A stretch of DNA of 64,000 nt from Kribbella sp. CA-293567 (GCF_027627575.1 NZ_CP114065.1:3906001-3970000); one strand, 5' to 3'. Positions 7,332-16,205 are shown, counted from the stretch's first letter. Numbers and translations are program-made. The notes: generated by a model not told the origin, from the sequence alone.

Positions 7332-8609
7332 TCACCGTTCGAGGATGGCGACGACGCCTTGGCCACCGGCGGCGCAGATCGAGATCAGCCCGCGGCCGCC
7401 GCCGTTCTCGTCCAGTTGCTTGGCCAGCGCGGCGACGATCCGGCCGCCGGTCGCGGCGAACGGGTGACCCGCCGCCAGCGAGCTGCCGTTGACGTTCAGT
7501 TTGGCGCGGTCGATCTCGCCCAGCGGGGCGTCCAGGCCCAGCCGTTCCTTGCAGAAGATCGGGTCCTCCCACGCCTTCAGGGTGGCCAGCACCTGGGAGG
7601 CGAACGCCTCGTGGATCTCGTAGTAGTCGAAGTCCTGCAGCGTGAGACCGGCCTTCGCCAGCATCCGCGGTACGGCGTACGCGGGGGCCATCAGGAGTCC
7701 TTCGGCGCCCTTCACGTAGTCGACCGCGGCGGTCTGCGAGTGGGTCAGGTAGGCCAGCGGCCGCAGACCGCGCTCGGCGGCCCACTCGTCGGTGGCCAGC
7801 AGGACCGCGGAGGCGCCGTCGGTCAGCGGAGTGGAGTTGCCGGCGGTCATCGTCGCGGTCTCGCCCTTGCCGAACACGGGCTTGAGCTTCGCGAGCTTCT
7901 CGATCGTCGTGTCCGGGCGGAGGTTCTGGTCCTTCTCGAGACCGAGGTACGGCGTGATCAGGTCCTGCTGGAAGCCGCGGTCGTACGCCGCCGCGAGGTT
8001 GACGTGGGAGCGGTAGGCGAGTTCGTCCTGCGCCTCGCGGGTGATGCCCCACTCGAGCGCGGTCAGCGCCGCGTGCTCGCCCATCGACTTGCGCGTGCGC
8101 GGCTCGGCGTTGCGCGGGATCTCCGGGACGATGTCCTTCGGCCGGATCCGCGCGAGGGTTTTGAGGCGGTCCGGGACCGACTTCGCCCGGTTGAGATCGA
8201 GCAGCACGTTGCGCAGTTCGTTGCTGACCGCGATCGGCGCGTCCGAGGCGGTGTCGACGCCACCGGCGATACCGGAGTCGATCTGGCCGAGCGCGATCTT
8301 GTTGGCGACCAGGATCGCCGCCTCGAGGCCGGTGCCACACGCCTGCTGGAGGTCGAACGCGGGCGTGGTCGGCGCGAGCTTCGAGCCGAGGACGACCTCG
8401 CGGACCATGTTCCAGTCGCGGGCGTGCTTCAGGACGGCGCCGGCCACGACCTCGCCGAGCTCCTGGCCGCCGAGGCCGGTGCGGTCGACCAGACCGTTGA
8501 GCGCAGCGGTGAGCATGTCGGAGTTCGACGCGTGCCGGTAGGTCTTGTCCTGCCGGGCGAACGGGATGCGGTTGCCGGCGACGACAGCCACCTTGCGGAT
8601 CTCGGTCAC
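7332..8609 (-). CDS. Acetyl-CoA C-acyltransferase (thiolase, FadA2/FadI type)
   Basis: 425-residue thiolase cleaving or condensing 3-oxoacyl-CoA. All catalytic elements are present: nucleophilic Cys in QQACGTG (near residue 90), His in EIHEAFA (near 340), GHPFAATGGR (near 380) and the second Cys in CAAGGQG close to the C-terminus. The length exceeds a minimal thiolase (about 395) because of an insertion around RIRPKDIVPEIPRNAEPRTR, as in trifunctional-type thiolases. It overlaps the upstream TetR gene by 4 bp (ATGA) and precedes FabG by 26 bp, so regulator, thiolase, reductase and hydratase form one transcription unit. Confidence 0.9.
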   Translation of the reverse strand: MTEIRKVAVVAGNRIPFARQDKTYRHASNSDMLTAALNGLVDRTGLGGQELGEVVAGAVLKHARDWNMVREVVLGSKLAPTTPAFDLQQACGTGLEAAILVANKIALGQIDSGIAGGVDTASDAPIAVSNELRNVLLDLNRAKSVPDRLKTLARIRPKDIVPEIPRNAEPRTRKSMGEHAALTALEWGITREAQDELAYRSHVNLAAAYDRGFQQDLITPYLGLEKDQNLRPDTTIEKLAKLKPVFGKGETATMTAGNSTPLTDGASAVLLATDEWAAERGLRPLAYLTHSQTAAVDYVKGAEGLLMAPAYAVPRMLAKAGLTLQDFDYYEIHEAFASQVLATLKAWEDPIFCKERLGLDAPLGEIDRAKLNVNGSSLAAGHPFAATGGRIVAALAKQLDENGGGRGLISICAAGGQGVVAILER

Positions 8610-9412
8610 TGGTTCTCTCCTGCGGTACTTGATGAGGTTGAGCGCCGGGCGGTGGCCTTGCCGGTCTTGCGGGACTGCACCGGAGTACGGGTCGTGGTAC
8701 CGGTCAGTGCTTTGCGGCCCACCGCCGTGGCGAGCGTCGCCGTGATGGCCGTCTCCCGGACGGTGGCGATGTCGGCGTGATGGACGACGGGATGGCCTGG
8801 TACGTCGTCCTTGCCGACGTCCTGGCGGGACACGATCAGGCCCATCCTCGCCATGTGCATCGCGCCGAGGGTCTGGGTGTAGAGGTGGTTGGCGAGGTAG
8901 TCGGTGTCGACCTCGTCGAAGACGCCCGAGCGCTGGCCGGCCTTCAGGATGGCCGAGATCCGGTCGAGCGCGGCCGCCATCGCGTTGCCGAGCTTGATCA
9001 TCACCGGCTCGGTGATCTCGCCGAACAGCTGCTCGCCGGTCCGGCGCAGCAGGCTCATCGCGCAGTCGGCGAAGGCGGGGTACTCCAGGCAGAAGTCGAC
9101 GAAGACCTCGCTGAGGGACCTGAGCCGGTTCATCGGCGCCTTGCGCGGCCCGTCGACGGCCTGCAGGCGCTCGTCCAGTTCGCCGAGGTAGTCGACCAGG
9201 GTCAGCGCGAAGAGCTCTTCCTTGCCGGCGAAGTGCCGGTAGATCAGGGCCTTGTTGATGCCGACCCGCTTGGCGATGTCGTCGATCTGGGCGTCGATCG
9301 TGCCGCGCTCGTCGAACAGCTCGCGGGTGGCCCGGATGATGTCGCGCTCGCGGTCGCGCCGACGCTCCGCCGTGGTCCGGCGGCGTCCGATCGCGAGCAG
9401 CGCGGAGCTCAT
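8606..9412 (-). CDS. TetR family regulator of the lipid cluster
   Basis: 268-residue repressor. The N-terminal helix-turn-helix spans about residues 25-70 (IIRATRELFDERG, then DDIAKRVGINKALIYRHFAGKEEL). The ligand-binding domain follows, and a basic Ser/Thr-rich tail of about 35 residues (KTGKATARRSTS) is probably disordered. First gene of the thiolase-FabG-MaoC operon and divergent from the acyl-CoA dehydrogenase, so it likely controls both directions. TAAGAT lies exactly 6 nt before its ATG, suggesting a leaderless mRNA. An acyl-CoA ligand is plausible but inferred. Confidence 0.88.
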   Translation of the reverse strand: MSSALLAIGRRRTTAERRRDRERDIIRATRELFDERGTIDAQIDDIAKRVGINKALIYRHFAGKEELFALTLVDYLGELDERLQAVDGPRKAPMNRLRSLSEVFVDFCLEYPAFADCAMSLLRRTGEQLFGEITEPVMIKLGNAMAAALDRISAILKAGQRSGVFDEVDTDYLANHLYTQTLGAMHMARMGLIVSRQDVGKDDVPGHPVVHHADIATVRETAITATLATAVGRKALTGTTTRTPVQSRKTGKATARRSTSSSTAGENQ

Positions 9413-9418
9413 GGTCCG

Positions 9419-9473
9419 ATCTTAGTCACACCGGTACCGCTGGGTGCAAACGATAGTTACACTCGTGGGTAAC
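9419..9473. promoter_or_regulatory. Divergent promoter region with palindrome
   Basis: On the minus strand TAAGAT (9419-9424) sits 6 nt before the TetR start. On the plus strand TACACT (9458-9463) is a candidate -10 for the dehydrogenase. It overlaps the inverted repeat GTTAC-N8-GTAAC (9456-9473), a candidate site for the TetR protein. Confidence 0.45.
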
Positions 9474-9518
9474 ATCACTCCCGTACGACCACCCCTGCAG
9501 TTTGCTCCGGAGGAACCG

Positions 9519-10850
9519 ATGACCACTTCTGTACCCACCGAGCCGCCCGCCGTCTCGTCCGACGTGATGGCCCTGGCCGGCGAGCTGGCGGCCGAGCGCT
9601 CGAAGCCGGAGTGGCAGAGCTTCAACCTGAACCTCAACGAGGAGCAGCGGGAGATCCGCGACTGGGCCCACACCTTCGCCGCCGACGTGATGCGGCCGGC
9701 CGCCTCGGAGTGGGACGAGCGCGAGGAGACGCCGTGGCCGGTGATCCAGGAGGCCGCGAAGATCGGGCTGTACGGAATGGACGCCAGCATCAACCTGTTC
9801 ATCGACCCGTCCGGGCTGCTGATGCCGCTGGTCCAGGAGGAACTGTTCTGGGGCGACGCCGGCATCGGCATGTCGCTGGTCGGCACCGGCCTGGCGAGCT
9901 CCGCGGTCTTCTCCAACGGCACCCCTGAGCAGTGGAGCCAGTGGCTGCCGCGCTGCTACGGCACCGCGGACGACGTGAAGGTGGCGGCGTTCTGCTCGTC
10001 GGAGCCCGGCGCCGGGTCGGACGTCTCCGCGATCCGCACCAAGGCGACGTACGACGAGAAGACCGGCGAGTGGGTCATCAACGGCCAGAAGGCCTGGGCC
10101 ACGAACGGCGGCATCGCCGACATCCACGTCGTCGTCGCAACGGTCGACCCGTCGCTGGGCAGCCGTGGCCAGGCGGCTTTCGTCGTACCGAAGTCGGAGG
10201 TGACGGGTCTCGAGCAGGGCACCAAGCTGAAGAAGCACGGCCTGCGCGCCTCGCACACGGCCGACGTGTTCTTCGACAACGTCCGCATCCCGGCCGCGAA
10301 CGTGCTCGGCGGCAAGGAGAAGCTCGACGCCCGCCTGGCCAAGGCTCGCGAGAAGAACGGCACAGCCACCCGCGGCAACGCGTCGATGGCCACCTTCGAG
10401 ATGACCCGCCACATCGTCGGCTCCCAGGCGATCGGCATCGCGCGGGCGGCGTACGAGTTCGCGCTGGAGTACGCCAAGGGCCGCGAACAGTTCGGCCGCC
10501 CGATCATCGACAACCAGGGCATCGCCTTCAAACTCGCCGACATGGCGATGGAAATCGACGCCGCCCGCCTCCTGGTCTGGCGCGCCGGCTTCATGTCCGC
10601 GGCGCTGATGCGCGGCCAGCAGCCGGACTACCGGCACGGCGAAGGCTCGATGGCCAAACTGAAGGCGAGTGAGGTCGCGGTGAAGGTGACCGAAGAAGCC
10701 ATCCAGATTCTTGGTGGGAACGGGTATACGCGGGAGTACCCGGTGGAGCGGATGCATCGGGACTCGAAGATCTACACGATCTTCGAGGGCACCTCGGAGA
10801 TCCAGCGGCTTGTCATCTCACGCGCGATCTCGGGGATGCGCATTCGCTGA
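9519..10850 (+). CDS. Acyl-CoA dehydrogenase
   Basis: 443-residue FAD-dependent acyl-CoA dehydrogenase catalysing alpha,beta-desaturation of acyl-CoA. Visible: FCSSEPGAGSD (FAD/substrate loop, near 165), KAWATNGGIAD, the REQFGRPIIDNQ signature near 327, ILGGNGYTREYPVERMHRD, and the C-terminal FEGTSEIQR whose Glu is the usual catalytic base. ATG start with GGAGGA 6 nt upstream; an upstream in-frame TTG/ATG extension lacks support. Divergent from the TetR/thiolase operon, supplying the first oxidation step. Its last 44 bases before the final codons recur in diverged form at 16254-16297, and a broken integrase starts right behind it. Confidence 0.9.
   Translation: MTTSVPTEPPAVSSDVMALAGELAAERSKPEWQSFNLNLNEEQREIRDWAHTFAADVMRPAASEWDEREETPWPVIQEAAKIGLYGMDASINLFIDPSGLLMPLVQEELFWGDAGIGMSLVGTGLASSAVFSNGTPEQWSQWLPRCYGTADDVKVAAFCSSEPGAGSDVSAIRTKATYDEKTGEWVINGQKAWATNGGIADIHVVVATVDPSLGSRGQAAFVVPKSEVTGLEQGTKLKKHGLRASHTADVFFDNVRIPAANVLGGKEKLDARLAKAREKNGTATRGNASMATFEMTRHIVGSQAIGIARAAYEFALEYAKGREQFGRPIIDNQGIAFKLADMAMEIDAARLLVWRAGFMSAALMRGQQPDYRHGEGSMAKLKASEVAVKVTEEAIQILGGNGYTREYPVERMHRDSKIYTIFEGTSEIQRLVISRAISGMRIR
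10797..10840 (+). repeat. Left copy of imperfect direct repeat (possible attL)
   Basis: The end of the acyl-CoA dehydrogenase reading frame. It matches 16254-16297 at 38 of 44 positions. All six differences are third codon positions and five are synonymous. It probably carries the recombination site of the island. Confidence 0.55.
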
Positions 10851-10870
10851 CGTTTCCGCAGGTCGGATGC

Positions 10871-11673
10871 CTATTCCAGGGGTTGAAGTACCTGGGTGGG
10901 GTTCAACCTCCCGAAGGTGGATCGGGGGCCGTCTGCGCGCGGCTCCGTCACAGCTCCGTGAGCTGTGGCGGAGAATAGACGGGACAACCTGGAGTCCGCC
11001 GCCTCCCGTGCCCGCTCATGCGAAGACGGCAGCATGTGCGTGTACAGCCGGAGAGTATATTCAGGATCTCCGTGGCCCAAGTACTCCGCCAGTTCTTTGA
11101 TGTTGACGCCGTCGGCAAGCGTGATGCTTGCGTAGTAGTGGCGCAGCGCATGCATGCCGGCATCGCGCGCAGCTTGTACTGACGGCGGCCCCTCGCGTCC
11201 TTCGTCGGCATCGGTATAACGCCAGCTTCGGCGAGCGCTGCCTTCCAGACCATCTCGTCGTACGCGCGCGCCTGGATGGGCTTGTCATCCGTCCACCGGG
11301 ACAGATTCACCGTGCGCGGCCGCCCGTCGACCTTCTCCCACGGCAGCGTGTACGGTCTGGGCTTGACGGCTGCGGTGTGCTCCTGCAGCACGAGCCCGGC
11401 GCCCTCGGGCATCGGCACATCTCTCTCGGTGTCGTTCTTAGGCAGAGCAAAGACAAAGTCCCGACCGAGCGTCTTCACCTGCCGGCGCACGTGAATGACC
11501 ATCTTGTCGAAGTCGATGTCCTCCTCCGGCAGCCCGAAAATCTCACCTTGCAGCAACCACAACGCAGCACCGACAACAGCCAACGGCCGGTACTGCGCTG
11601 GGTGGCACTCCACGATCCGCAGCACCACCTCATCGCTCCATGCGGCGATCCTCGCACGCCCGGACTGGCTCAA
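10871..11673 (-). pseudogene. Tyrosine recombinase (integrase) remnant
   Basis: Two reading frames together give a phage-type integrase catalytic domain. The first (to about 11140) has the QGEIFGL strand, the EDIDF region and VRRQVK. After a one-base shift the second supplies HALRHYYAS (the HxxR box), LGHGDPEYT and the tyrosine in LRLYTHML. Three lesions are visible: the frameshift, loss of the first catalytic Arg (LWLLQGE where family members read G-x-R-x-GE), and absence of the N-terminal core-binding domain. It reads toward the dehydrogenase end, the usual place of an integrase beside its attachment site. Confidence 0.7.
10881..10908. terminator. Weak stem-loop behind the acyl-CoA dehydrogenase
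   Basis: GGTTGAA and TTCAACC are perfect 7-bp arms around a 14-nt loop, 30 nt after the dehydrogenase stop and inside the 3' end of the integrase remnant. There is no U-tract. Confidence 0.3.
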
Positions 11674-12022
11674 TGGCTAGGCGACGAAACGTCCGCAGCG
11701 CTCGAATTTGGGCCTGGGCGACAGCTCAACTGAGGCCACCGGTTGATCTGCTTCTAGTCTGCCGGGCCCGGGTTCTGATGCGCGACGGATGTCGACGCCG
11801 CGGTTGCGCAGCCTTATGGTGCGTGTCCGAGGAGCGACGCACACCCTTAACCACACGCCTGGAACTCGATTCTGAATCCTCTGGGCAATCCCTAACCGCC
11901 GGGACTGCCTGAGGCATTGGGTCGGCGGTCACATGCAAGATCGGCGAAAGTCGTGAGGTTGCCCGAGTCTGATGATCGGTATCCCGGTAGACGGTGCAGT
12001 TTCTGGAGCGCGGGGTCGCGTA
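11674..12022. other. Gap inside the island, no gene supported
   Basis: 349 bases upstream of the integrase remnant. The missing N-terminal part of the integrase would belong here, but no frame resembles a recombinase core-binding domain. Only short unconvincing frames occur. Confidence 0.5.
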
Positions 12023-13081
12023 CTACGGAAGATTGTCTAGAAGAATTTCAGGCCAGGTTTTGTCCGGAAATGACCCAGCTGGGATCACGTAGCCTGGTCC
12101 ATAATTTGCGATGCTGACATCGGGGCACGCAGCCAACAACAACGCCTTAAAAGAACCCCATCCAAGCCAGTTTGGTCGAATGCCAGTGCCGAACGTCGCC
12201 TGCAACCGGGACGCGATAGTCGCTAACGGTGTCGGTCGGTTGAGGCTGTGAACTATCTTACGTGTCTCCTCCAATATGAGATCGCGTTCTAATGCGAACT
12301 CGCTCCCGGGGGGCGCGGCGACCATAGGGAGAACAGCAACGTTATTATCCAGCCCGCCGATCTCATCTTCGACCGCGCTCTGTGCCAAGCGGTCGAGTTC
12401 TTCTCGGAGATCCTGAGCGAGGTCATCCACCGTCGCTAGAAGGTCTGCCAACCTTCGGGAGATAGTCGTAACTAGCGCAGGCAGGGGAGCGCCAGGCTTG
12501 TAGGTGTCCTCATGGGTGAGGTCTCCCCAGCTGTCTTGAAGGAGTGTTCGAACCTGCAGTTCACCTCGAACATCAATCAGTCCTGTTGGGCACGGAACCT
12601 TCGTCACGAGATTCAAGTGGTATGCGCGGTAGCCAGATTCTTTTGGATTATCTACATATTCTTTTTCGGAATCTACTTCCACTGCCAGCCCGAACGGTTC
12701 TGAAGATGTGCTAGATGGAAACGCGAACAGCAAATCACGCACTGCGTCTATGTCGGACTTATTGTTGCAGACGATACGAACACCGACAAGGTCGTCAATA
12801 TGACGTTCAATGTCATCAAGTGAGTCGATGCCAGCGCAGAGGTACTTAGGTTTCTGAAGTTTTTTCCAAGTTCGAATCGGCTCTTTGACTCGACTGGATG
12901 AGACCTTGATTCGATGCTTGTCCAGTTCGCCAATCTGTTGTGCTAATTGTTCGGCGAGGAGTCTTTCGAAGGTTATTCTTGCTGGCTCGTACGCCACTCG
13001 TGTGCGACGCTCATACCATTCCAGGAATTCGTCATACGTGAACGGTAGCCTTGGAGCTTCTTGGCGCTTAATCTCTGACAA
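12023..13081 (-). CDS. RelA/SpoT-like nucleotide pyrophosphokinase with C-terminal OST-HTH domain
   Basis: 352 residues. The middle carries a RelA/SpoT synthetase fold: IDDLVGVRIVC (near residue 95), the ESGYRAYHLNL loop with the stacking Tyr (near 147), and ELQVRTLLQDSW (near 175). This domain makes (p)ppGpp or a related product or pyrophosphorylates an RNA. No hydrolase domain is present. The C-terminal 75 residues (IVHSLNRPTPLATIASRLQ, GWGSFKALLLAACPDV, GPGYVI) fit an OST-HTH/LOTUS domain, a fold associated with RNA binding. TTG start with GGGGAA upstream. Codon use is more AT-rich than its neighbours. It lies on the island upstream of the integrase remnant; no antitoxin-like partner is evident. 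Confidence 0.75.
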   Translation of the reverse strand: MSEIKRQEAPRLPFTYDEFLEWYERRTRVAYEPARITFERLLAEQLAQQIGELDKHRIKVSSSRVKEPIRTWKKLQKPKYLCAGIDSLDDIERHIDDLVGVRIVCNNKSDIDAVRDLLFAFPSSTSSEPFGLAVEVDSEKEYVDNPKESGYRAYHLNLVTKVPCPTGLIDVRGELQVRTLLQDSWGDLTHEDTYKPGAPLPALVTTISRRLADLLATVDDLAQDLREELDRLAQSAVEDEIGGLDNNVAVLPMVAAPPGSEFALERDLILEETRKIVHSLNRPTPLATIASRLQATFGTGIRPNWLGWGSFKALLLAACPDVSIANYGPGYVIPAGSFPDKTWPEILLDNLP

Positions 13082-13475
13082 AGGTTCCCCGCCGTTCCTA
13101 GCGTCGCCTCCACCCCTGGAAGCATCCCTACGGAGCGTGATCCTAGGCCCTAGGCGCAGTCAGCGCCATACTGAACATTCTTATCGGCAGGGCGTGATTA
13201 CTGCTGCGCCGCCAGGAGACGGGCCCGTACCGCAGGTGTTTACAGATAGGCATGAGATGCCAGAGGGAGCTACCACCTCGAGCACGCCAGCGTCGGCTTC
13301 GTCCCATGTCGTCTGCGGTGAGTCTGAAGAGCTCGACCCGCACAGGCCGGCTGCCGCCCGGGCGCCGCGTGTCTCCAGGTTTCGCCATCCGCCGGACGAC
13401 GCTGCCGAGGCTCTCGGCTCTGCCCACCGCATTTACCAAGGCACGCTACCGGGTCGCCGACTGACGCAAGACGGT
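13082..13475. other. Gap between the RelA/SpoT and OLD genes
   Basis: 394 bases downstream of the OLD gene and upstream of the RelA/SpoT gene. Frames of 80-100 codons exist on the minus strand but show no recognisable family, no ribosome binding site and mixed codon usage. A decayed small gene is possible. Confidence 0.4.
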
Positions 13476-15368
13476 CTAGGCCGCCTTGCGTAGTACGAAG
13501 TCCATGATTCCTGAGAGGTCCTCTCCCGGTTTGACCTTGCATTCGCGGGCGGCGATCTCGTAGGTTGCGGCGTTCTTGCCGTCGACTCCGCGGCCGGTGT
13601 CGATGAGTTCGTGTCGCTTCTGGTCCCACTCTGGTAGATCTGATGAGAGCAGGGTCTCGAGTGTGTCCGGGATGAAGGCGAGCAGTGGAGAGACTTCGCC
13701 TACTGGGAAGTCTTCCTCGGCTGCGCCGACTAGTCGGCAGAGCATTCGGTTGTCGGAGGCGTTCTTGGCGATGGCCTGGGCAATGTCGCTTTCGTCGCGC
13801 TTGAGTTTGCGCATCCGTCCTTCTGCTCCGGAGTCGTTGTCGACGACCATGAGGGCATGAATACCCAGCTCTCGCAGGATCGTGAAGGGGAGCATCATGT
13901 TGTTCTTGCCGCTGACCGGAGCGACACAGATCCCCGCGAGCGCAAGTTCGTTGGTGTGTCCACCCAGGCCCTGAAGGATTGCTGCATCCTCATCGCCCTC
14001 GACGAGGATCACAGTCTCGGCGAAGAGAGCCTCCGGGAGGTATTTCAGACACACTTGATCCCATCTGCGTTGAATGCTGTCGGCTTTTATATAGCCGTCG
14101 AGCCGCTTGCACACCGACTCGACCGTGGCGGTGGTGATCCGCGTGGATGCGCACACCTCACCCGAGAGCTTGCAGGTGGTGACGCGTCGTACTTCGTCGA
14201 AGAATCGAGGTTCGACGAAGTACGGGCTGTGAGTCGCGTAGGCGATCTGGACGGCCTGTGACGCATCGGTCGCGATCGAACGGAGCACGGAGGCAAATGC
14301 GCGGGCCTGGGTCGGATGCTGGAACAGTTCGGGCTCCTCGATCGCCAGGAACATCTGGGCCGGCGAATCTGTCTGCCGCGATCTGCGCGACAAGACTGTG
14401 AGCGCCCCTACCAGCAAGGTTCGCTGCAGGCCGTGCCCCTGGCGGTCGACCGCTGTACTGACCACGGAATCTGAGACCTGGACGTCTATCCGTGGGAACT
14501 GGGGTCGAATGCTCGGCAAGGCCGCGCTGAGCGCTACCGACCTCGCGCGGGTGTAGATGCCCATCTCCGCGGTGAGCTCGTCTCCTAGTGTCTGTAGCTG
14601 CGTGGCGAGATATTGCTGGTTGAGCTTGTCGTACTCGGATTCGAAGGCTTCTGTCAGAACCGTGACTGCTTCTTGCAGCTCTGAGCGGTCGAGGACCCGC
14701 TGAAGGATCTTCCCGAAGATGCTGTCTTTCGTGTCGATGGCTTCGTCGCCAGCCCTGAAATCAGCGGACACGAAGATGAAGTCGAAGAGTTCAGCAAGCT
14801 TCCCCCGGCCGTTGAACCCGAACAGGTGAGTATCGGACACCTCGGCCTCGGCGAGGAGCTCCGGGTGACCGAGTTCCCAAGCATCCATCGCGGCCTCGAC
14901 TTCAGGCGCGGACTTACACGGGGGAAGAGCATAGTCAGGGTTCTCGGCCCGAATTTTGGCGTAGCTGGTCCGTTTGTCCATGGCGCCGGCGAACTTGCGG
15001 ATCTCCTCAAACGGTGCAAAGGCCAGCGCTTTGCCGGTGAGCTTGTCCTCACCGTCCTCCCAGGTTCGCCACGCGGTGAAGGTGGAGCCCGGCTGAGCGG
15101 CATACTTGGGACCGAGGGCAGCGCGATCGGCTGACGAGAGGTCGGTGAACTCGACGGTGACCCGGACTCGCCTCGGGTCCGATGCGCCGAAATGGACGTC
15201 GTCGTCTTCGAGGACGCCGCGGTTCCCGTTGAAGAACCAGTCGAGGGCCCTGAGGATGGTGGACTTGCCAGAACCGTTCGGCCCTACGAATGTCGTGATG
15301 TCGTCGATCTGGCAATCCAGTTGCCGGATCGAGCGGAAGTTCTCTACTTGAACTCTTGCGATACGCAC
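13476..15368 (-). CDS. OLD-family ATP-dependent endonuclease (AAA ATPase plus TOPRIM)
   Basis: 630-residue protein of the overcoming-lysogenization-defect (OLD) family. N-terminal SMC/RecF-like ATPase: VENFRSIRQL, Walker A GPNGSGKS (about residue 30), Walker B MFLAIEEPELFQHP (about 340) and the His of YATHSPYF. The C-terminal TOPRIM nuclease has the Glu of ILVEGDEDAAIL and the DxD of VVDNDSGAEG, then GKNAATYEIA. Family members act as DNA nucleases, often in phage defence (P2 Old, Gabija GajA). GTG start with AGAAGG 6 nt upstream; a longer in-frame extension lacks homology. No intact helicase partner adjoins it, so it may be a stand-alone OLD or a remnant of a larger system. Confidence 0.85.
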   Translation of the reverse strand: MRIARVQVENFRSIRQLDCQIDDITTFVGPNGSGKSTILRALDWFFNGNRGVLEDDDVHFGASDPRRVRVTVEFTDLSSADRAALGPKYAAQPGSTFTAWRTWEDGEDKLTGKALAFAPFEEIRKFAGAMDKRTSYAKIRAENPDYALPPCKSAPEVEAAMDAWELGHPELLAEAEVSDTHLFGFNGRGKLAELFDFIFVSADFRAGDEAIDTKDSIFGKILQRVLDRSELQEAVTVLTEAFESEYDKLNQQYLATQLQTLGDELTAEMGIYTRARSVALSAALPSIRPQFPRIDVQVSDSVVSTAVDRQGHGLQRTLLVGALTVLSRRSRQTDSPAQMFLAIEEPELFQHPTQARAFASVLRSIATDASQAVQIAYATHSPYFVEPRFFDEVRRVTTCKLSGEVCASTRITTATVESVCKRLDGYIKADSIQRRWDQVCLKYLPEALFAETVILVEGDEDAAILQGLGGHTNELALAGICVAPVSGKNNMMLPFTILRELGIHALMVVDNDSGAEGRMRKLKRDESDIAQAIAKNASDNRMLCRLVGAAEEDFPVGEVSPLLAFIPDTLETLLSSDLPEWDQKRHELIDTGRGVDGKNAATYEIAARECKVKPGEDLSGIMDFVLRKAA

Positions 15369-15600
15369 GCGATGCCTTCTTTCGAACGCGCAAGAGCGTA
15401 TGCCCGTCCGACGACGAGTGCAGAATCGACACTCCGAGGAGTCTCCGACGGATGTTGAGTCAAGCATTTGATTCAGCTCCTCAATTTGAACGACGGTACG
15501 AGAAAGTCCTGACTTGTCTTGGCTTGTTCTCCTGAACGAGATCCAGACTTTGGGATTCTGGCGCCTTCGCCTACCCAGACGGCCTACTGGGCGGCCTGGG

Positions 15601-15708
15601 CTGATCGACGCGCGGGCTTGCATCCTGTACGTGGCGCTGACTCGGGCGAAGGAGTTGTACGTCGCGCTTGGTGACGCAGATGAGTTCGAGTTCACGAAAG
15701 AGAGTTAG
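15601..15708 (+). pseudogene. UvrD/PcrA-type helicase C-terminal remnant
   Basis: About 35 codons read ACILYVALTRAKELYVALGD, closely matching helicase motif VI of the UvrD superfamily (LxYVAxTRAxxxLY), then stop after DADEFEFTKES. Upstream sequence in this frame is not helicase-like, so only the tail survives. It lies 230 bases from, and divergent to, the OLD gene. UvrD-like helicases accompany OLD nucleases in some defence systems, but orientation here differs from Gabija. Confidence 0.55.
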
Positions 15709-16205
15709 TTTCCCCCTTCCACGCAAAGGCGAGATGGGTCAGTCCGGGTGGCGTTGACGTACCTCGCCGCCGTACTGGTCAGGCCCGGCGACGTACGCGG
15801 TGAGGAGGTCGCCTCCGTGAGGGGCGCGATTGCCGCGGGAGCGGTAGTGGTGCTCCTGATTTCTTGGGGTCGCCTTGACTTGGGATTCCTGCGCGTCGCG
15901 CAGTGGAACGGTCGGCTCCTCGGCGCCGGGATGGATCCGGGGCCCTCGGTCGGAGAGGCGTTTGACACGCGGCCGGGTACACCGCATCGACGCCGCTCCG
16001 AGAACCCGCGTTGGGCCCACACGACCGTCCGTCTAGCGACCTCGCCGCCGCCATGGTGAACTGCGAGCCTCGGGGGAGTGAGCCGCATGCAACTTCAACT
16101 CCATCACAGCTCCGGGGGAGGCTGGCGAACGATGGTCATGATCGAGCGGTGGTGACACACAAATCGCAGGTCAGAGTGTGCTTTCGACATTCCATCAGCA
16201 ATGGC
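15709..16205. other. Right part of the island, no gene supported
   Basis: About 500 bases after the helicase fragment with overlapping weak frames on both strands and no recognisable protein. Probably decayed island sequence. Confidence 0.45.

Noticed and set aside
5953-7467. 504-codon plus-strand frame opposite fabG
   Set aside because: Shadow of the FabG reading frame; no recognisable domain.
13143-13439. 98-codon minus-strand frame as a possible antitoxin beside the RelA/SpoT gene
   Set aside because: Starts at TTG without a ribosome binding site, unrecognisable product, competing frames; it also lies upstream of, not overlapping, the putative toxin.
15369-15695. N-terminal extension of the OLD protein by about 109 residues
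   Set aside because: Extension is unlike the OLD family, while the GTG at 15368 has AGAAGG upstream and starts right at the conserved ATPase strand.
15709-16205. Frames of 90-130 codons at the right side of the island
   Set aside because: No consistent codon bias, no ribosome binding sites and no family resemblance on either strand.
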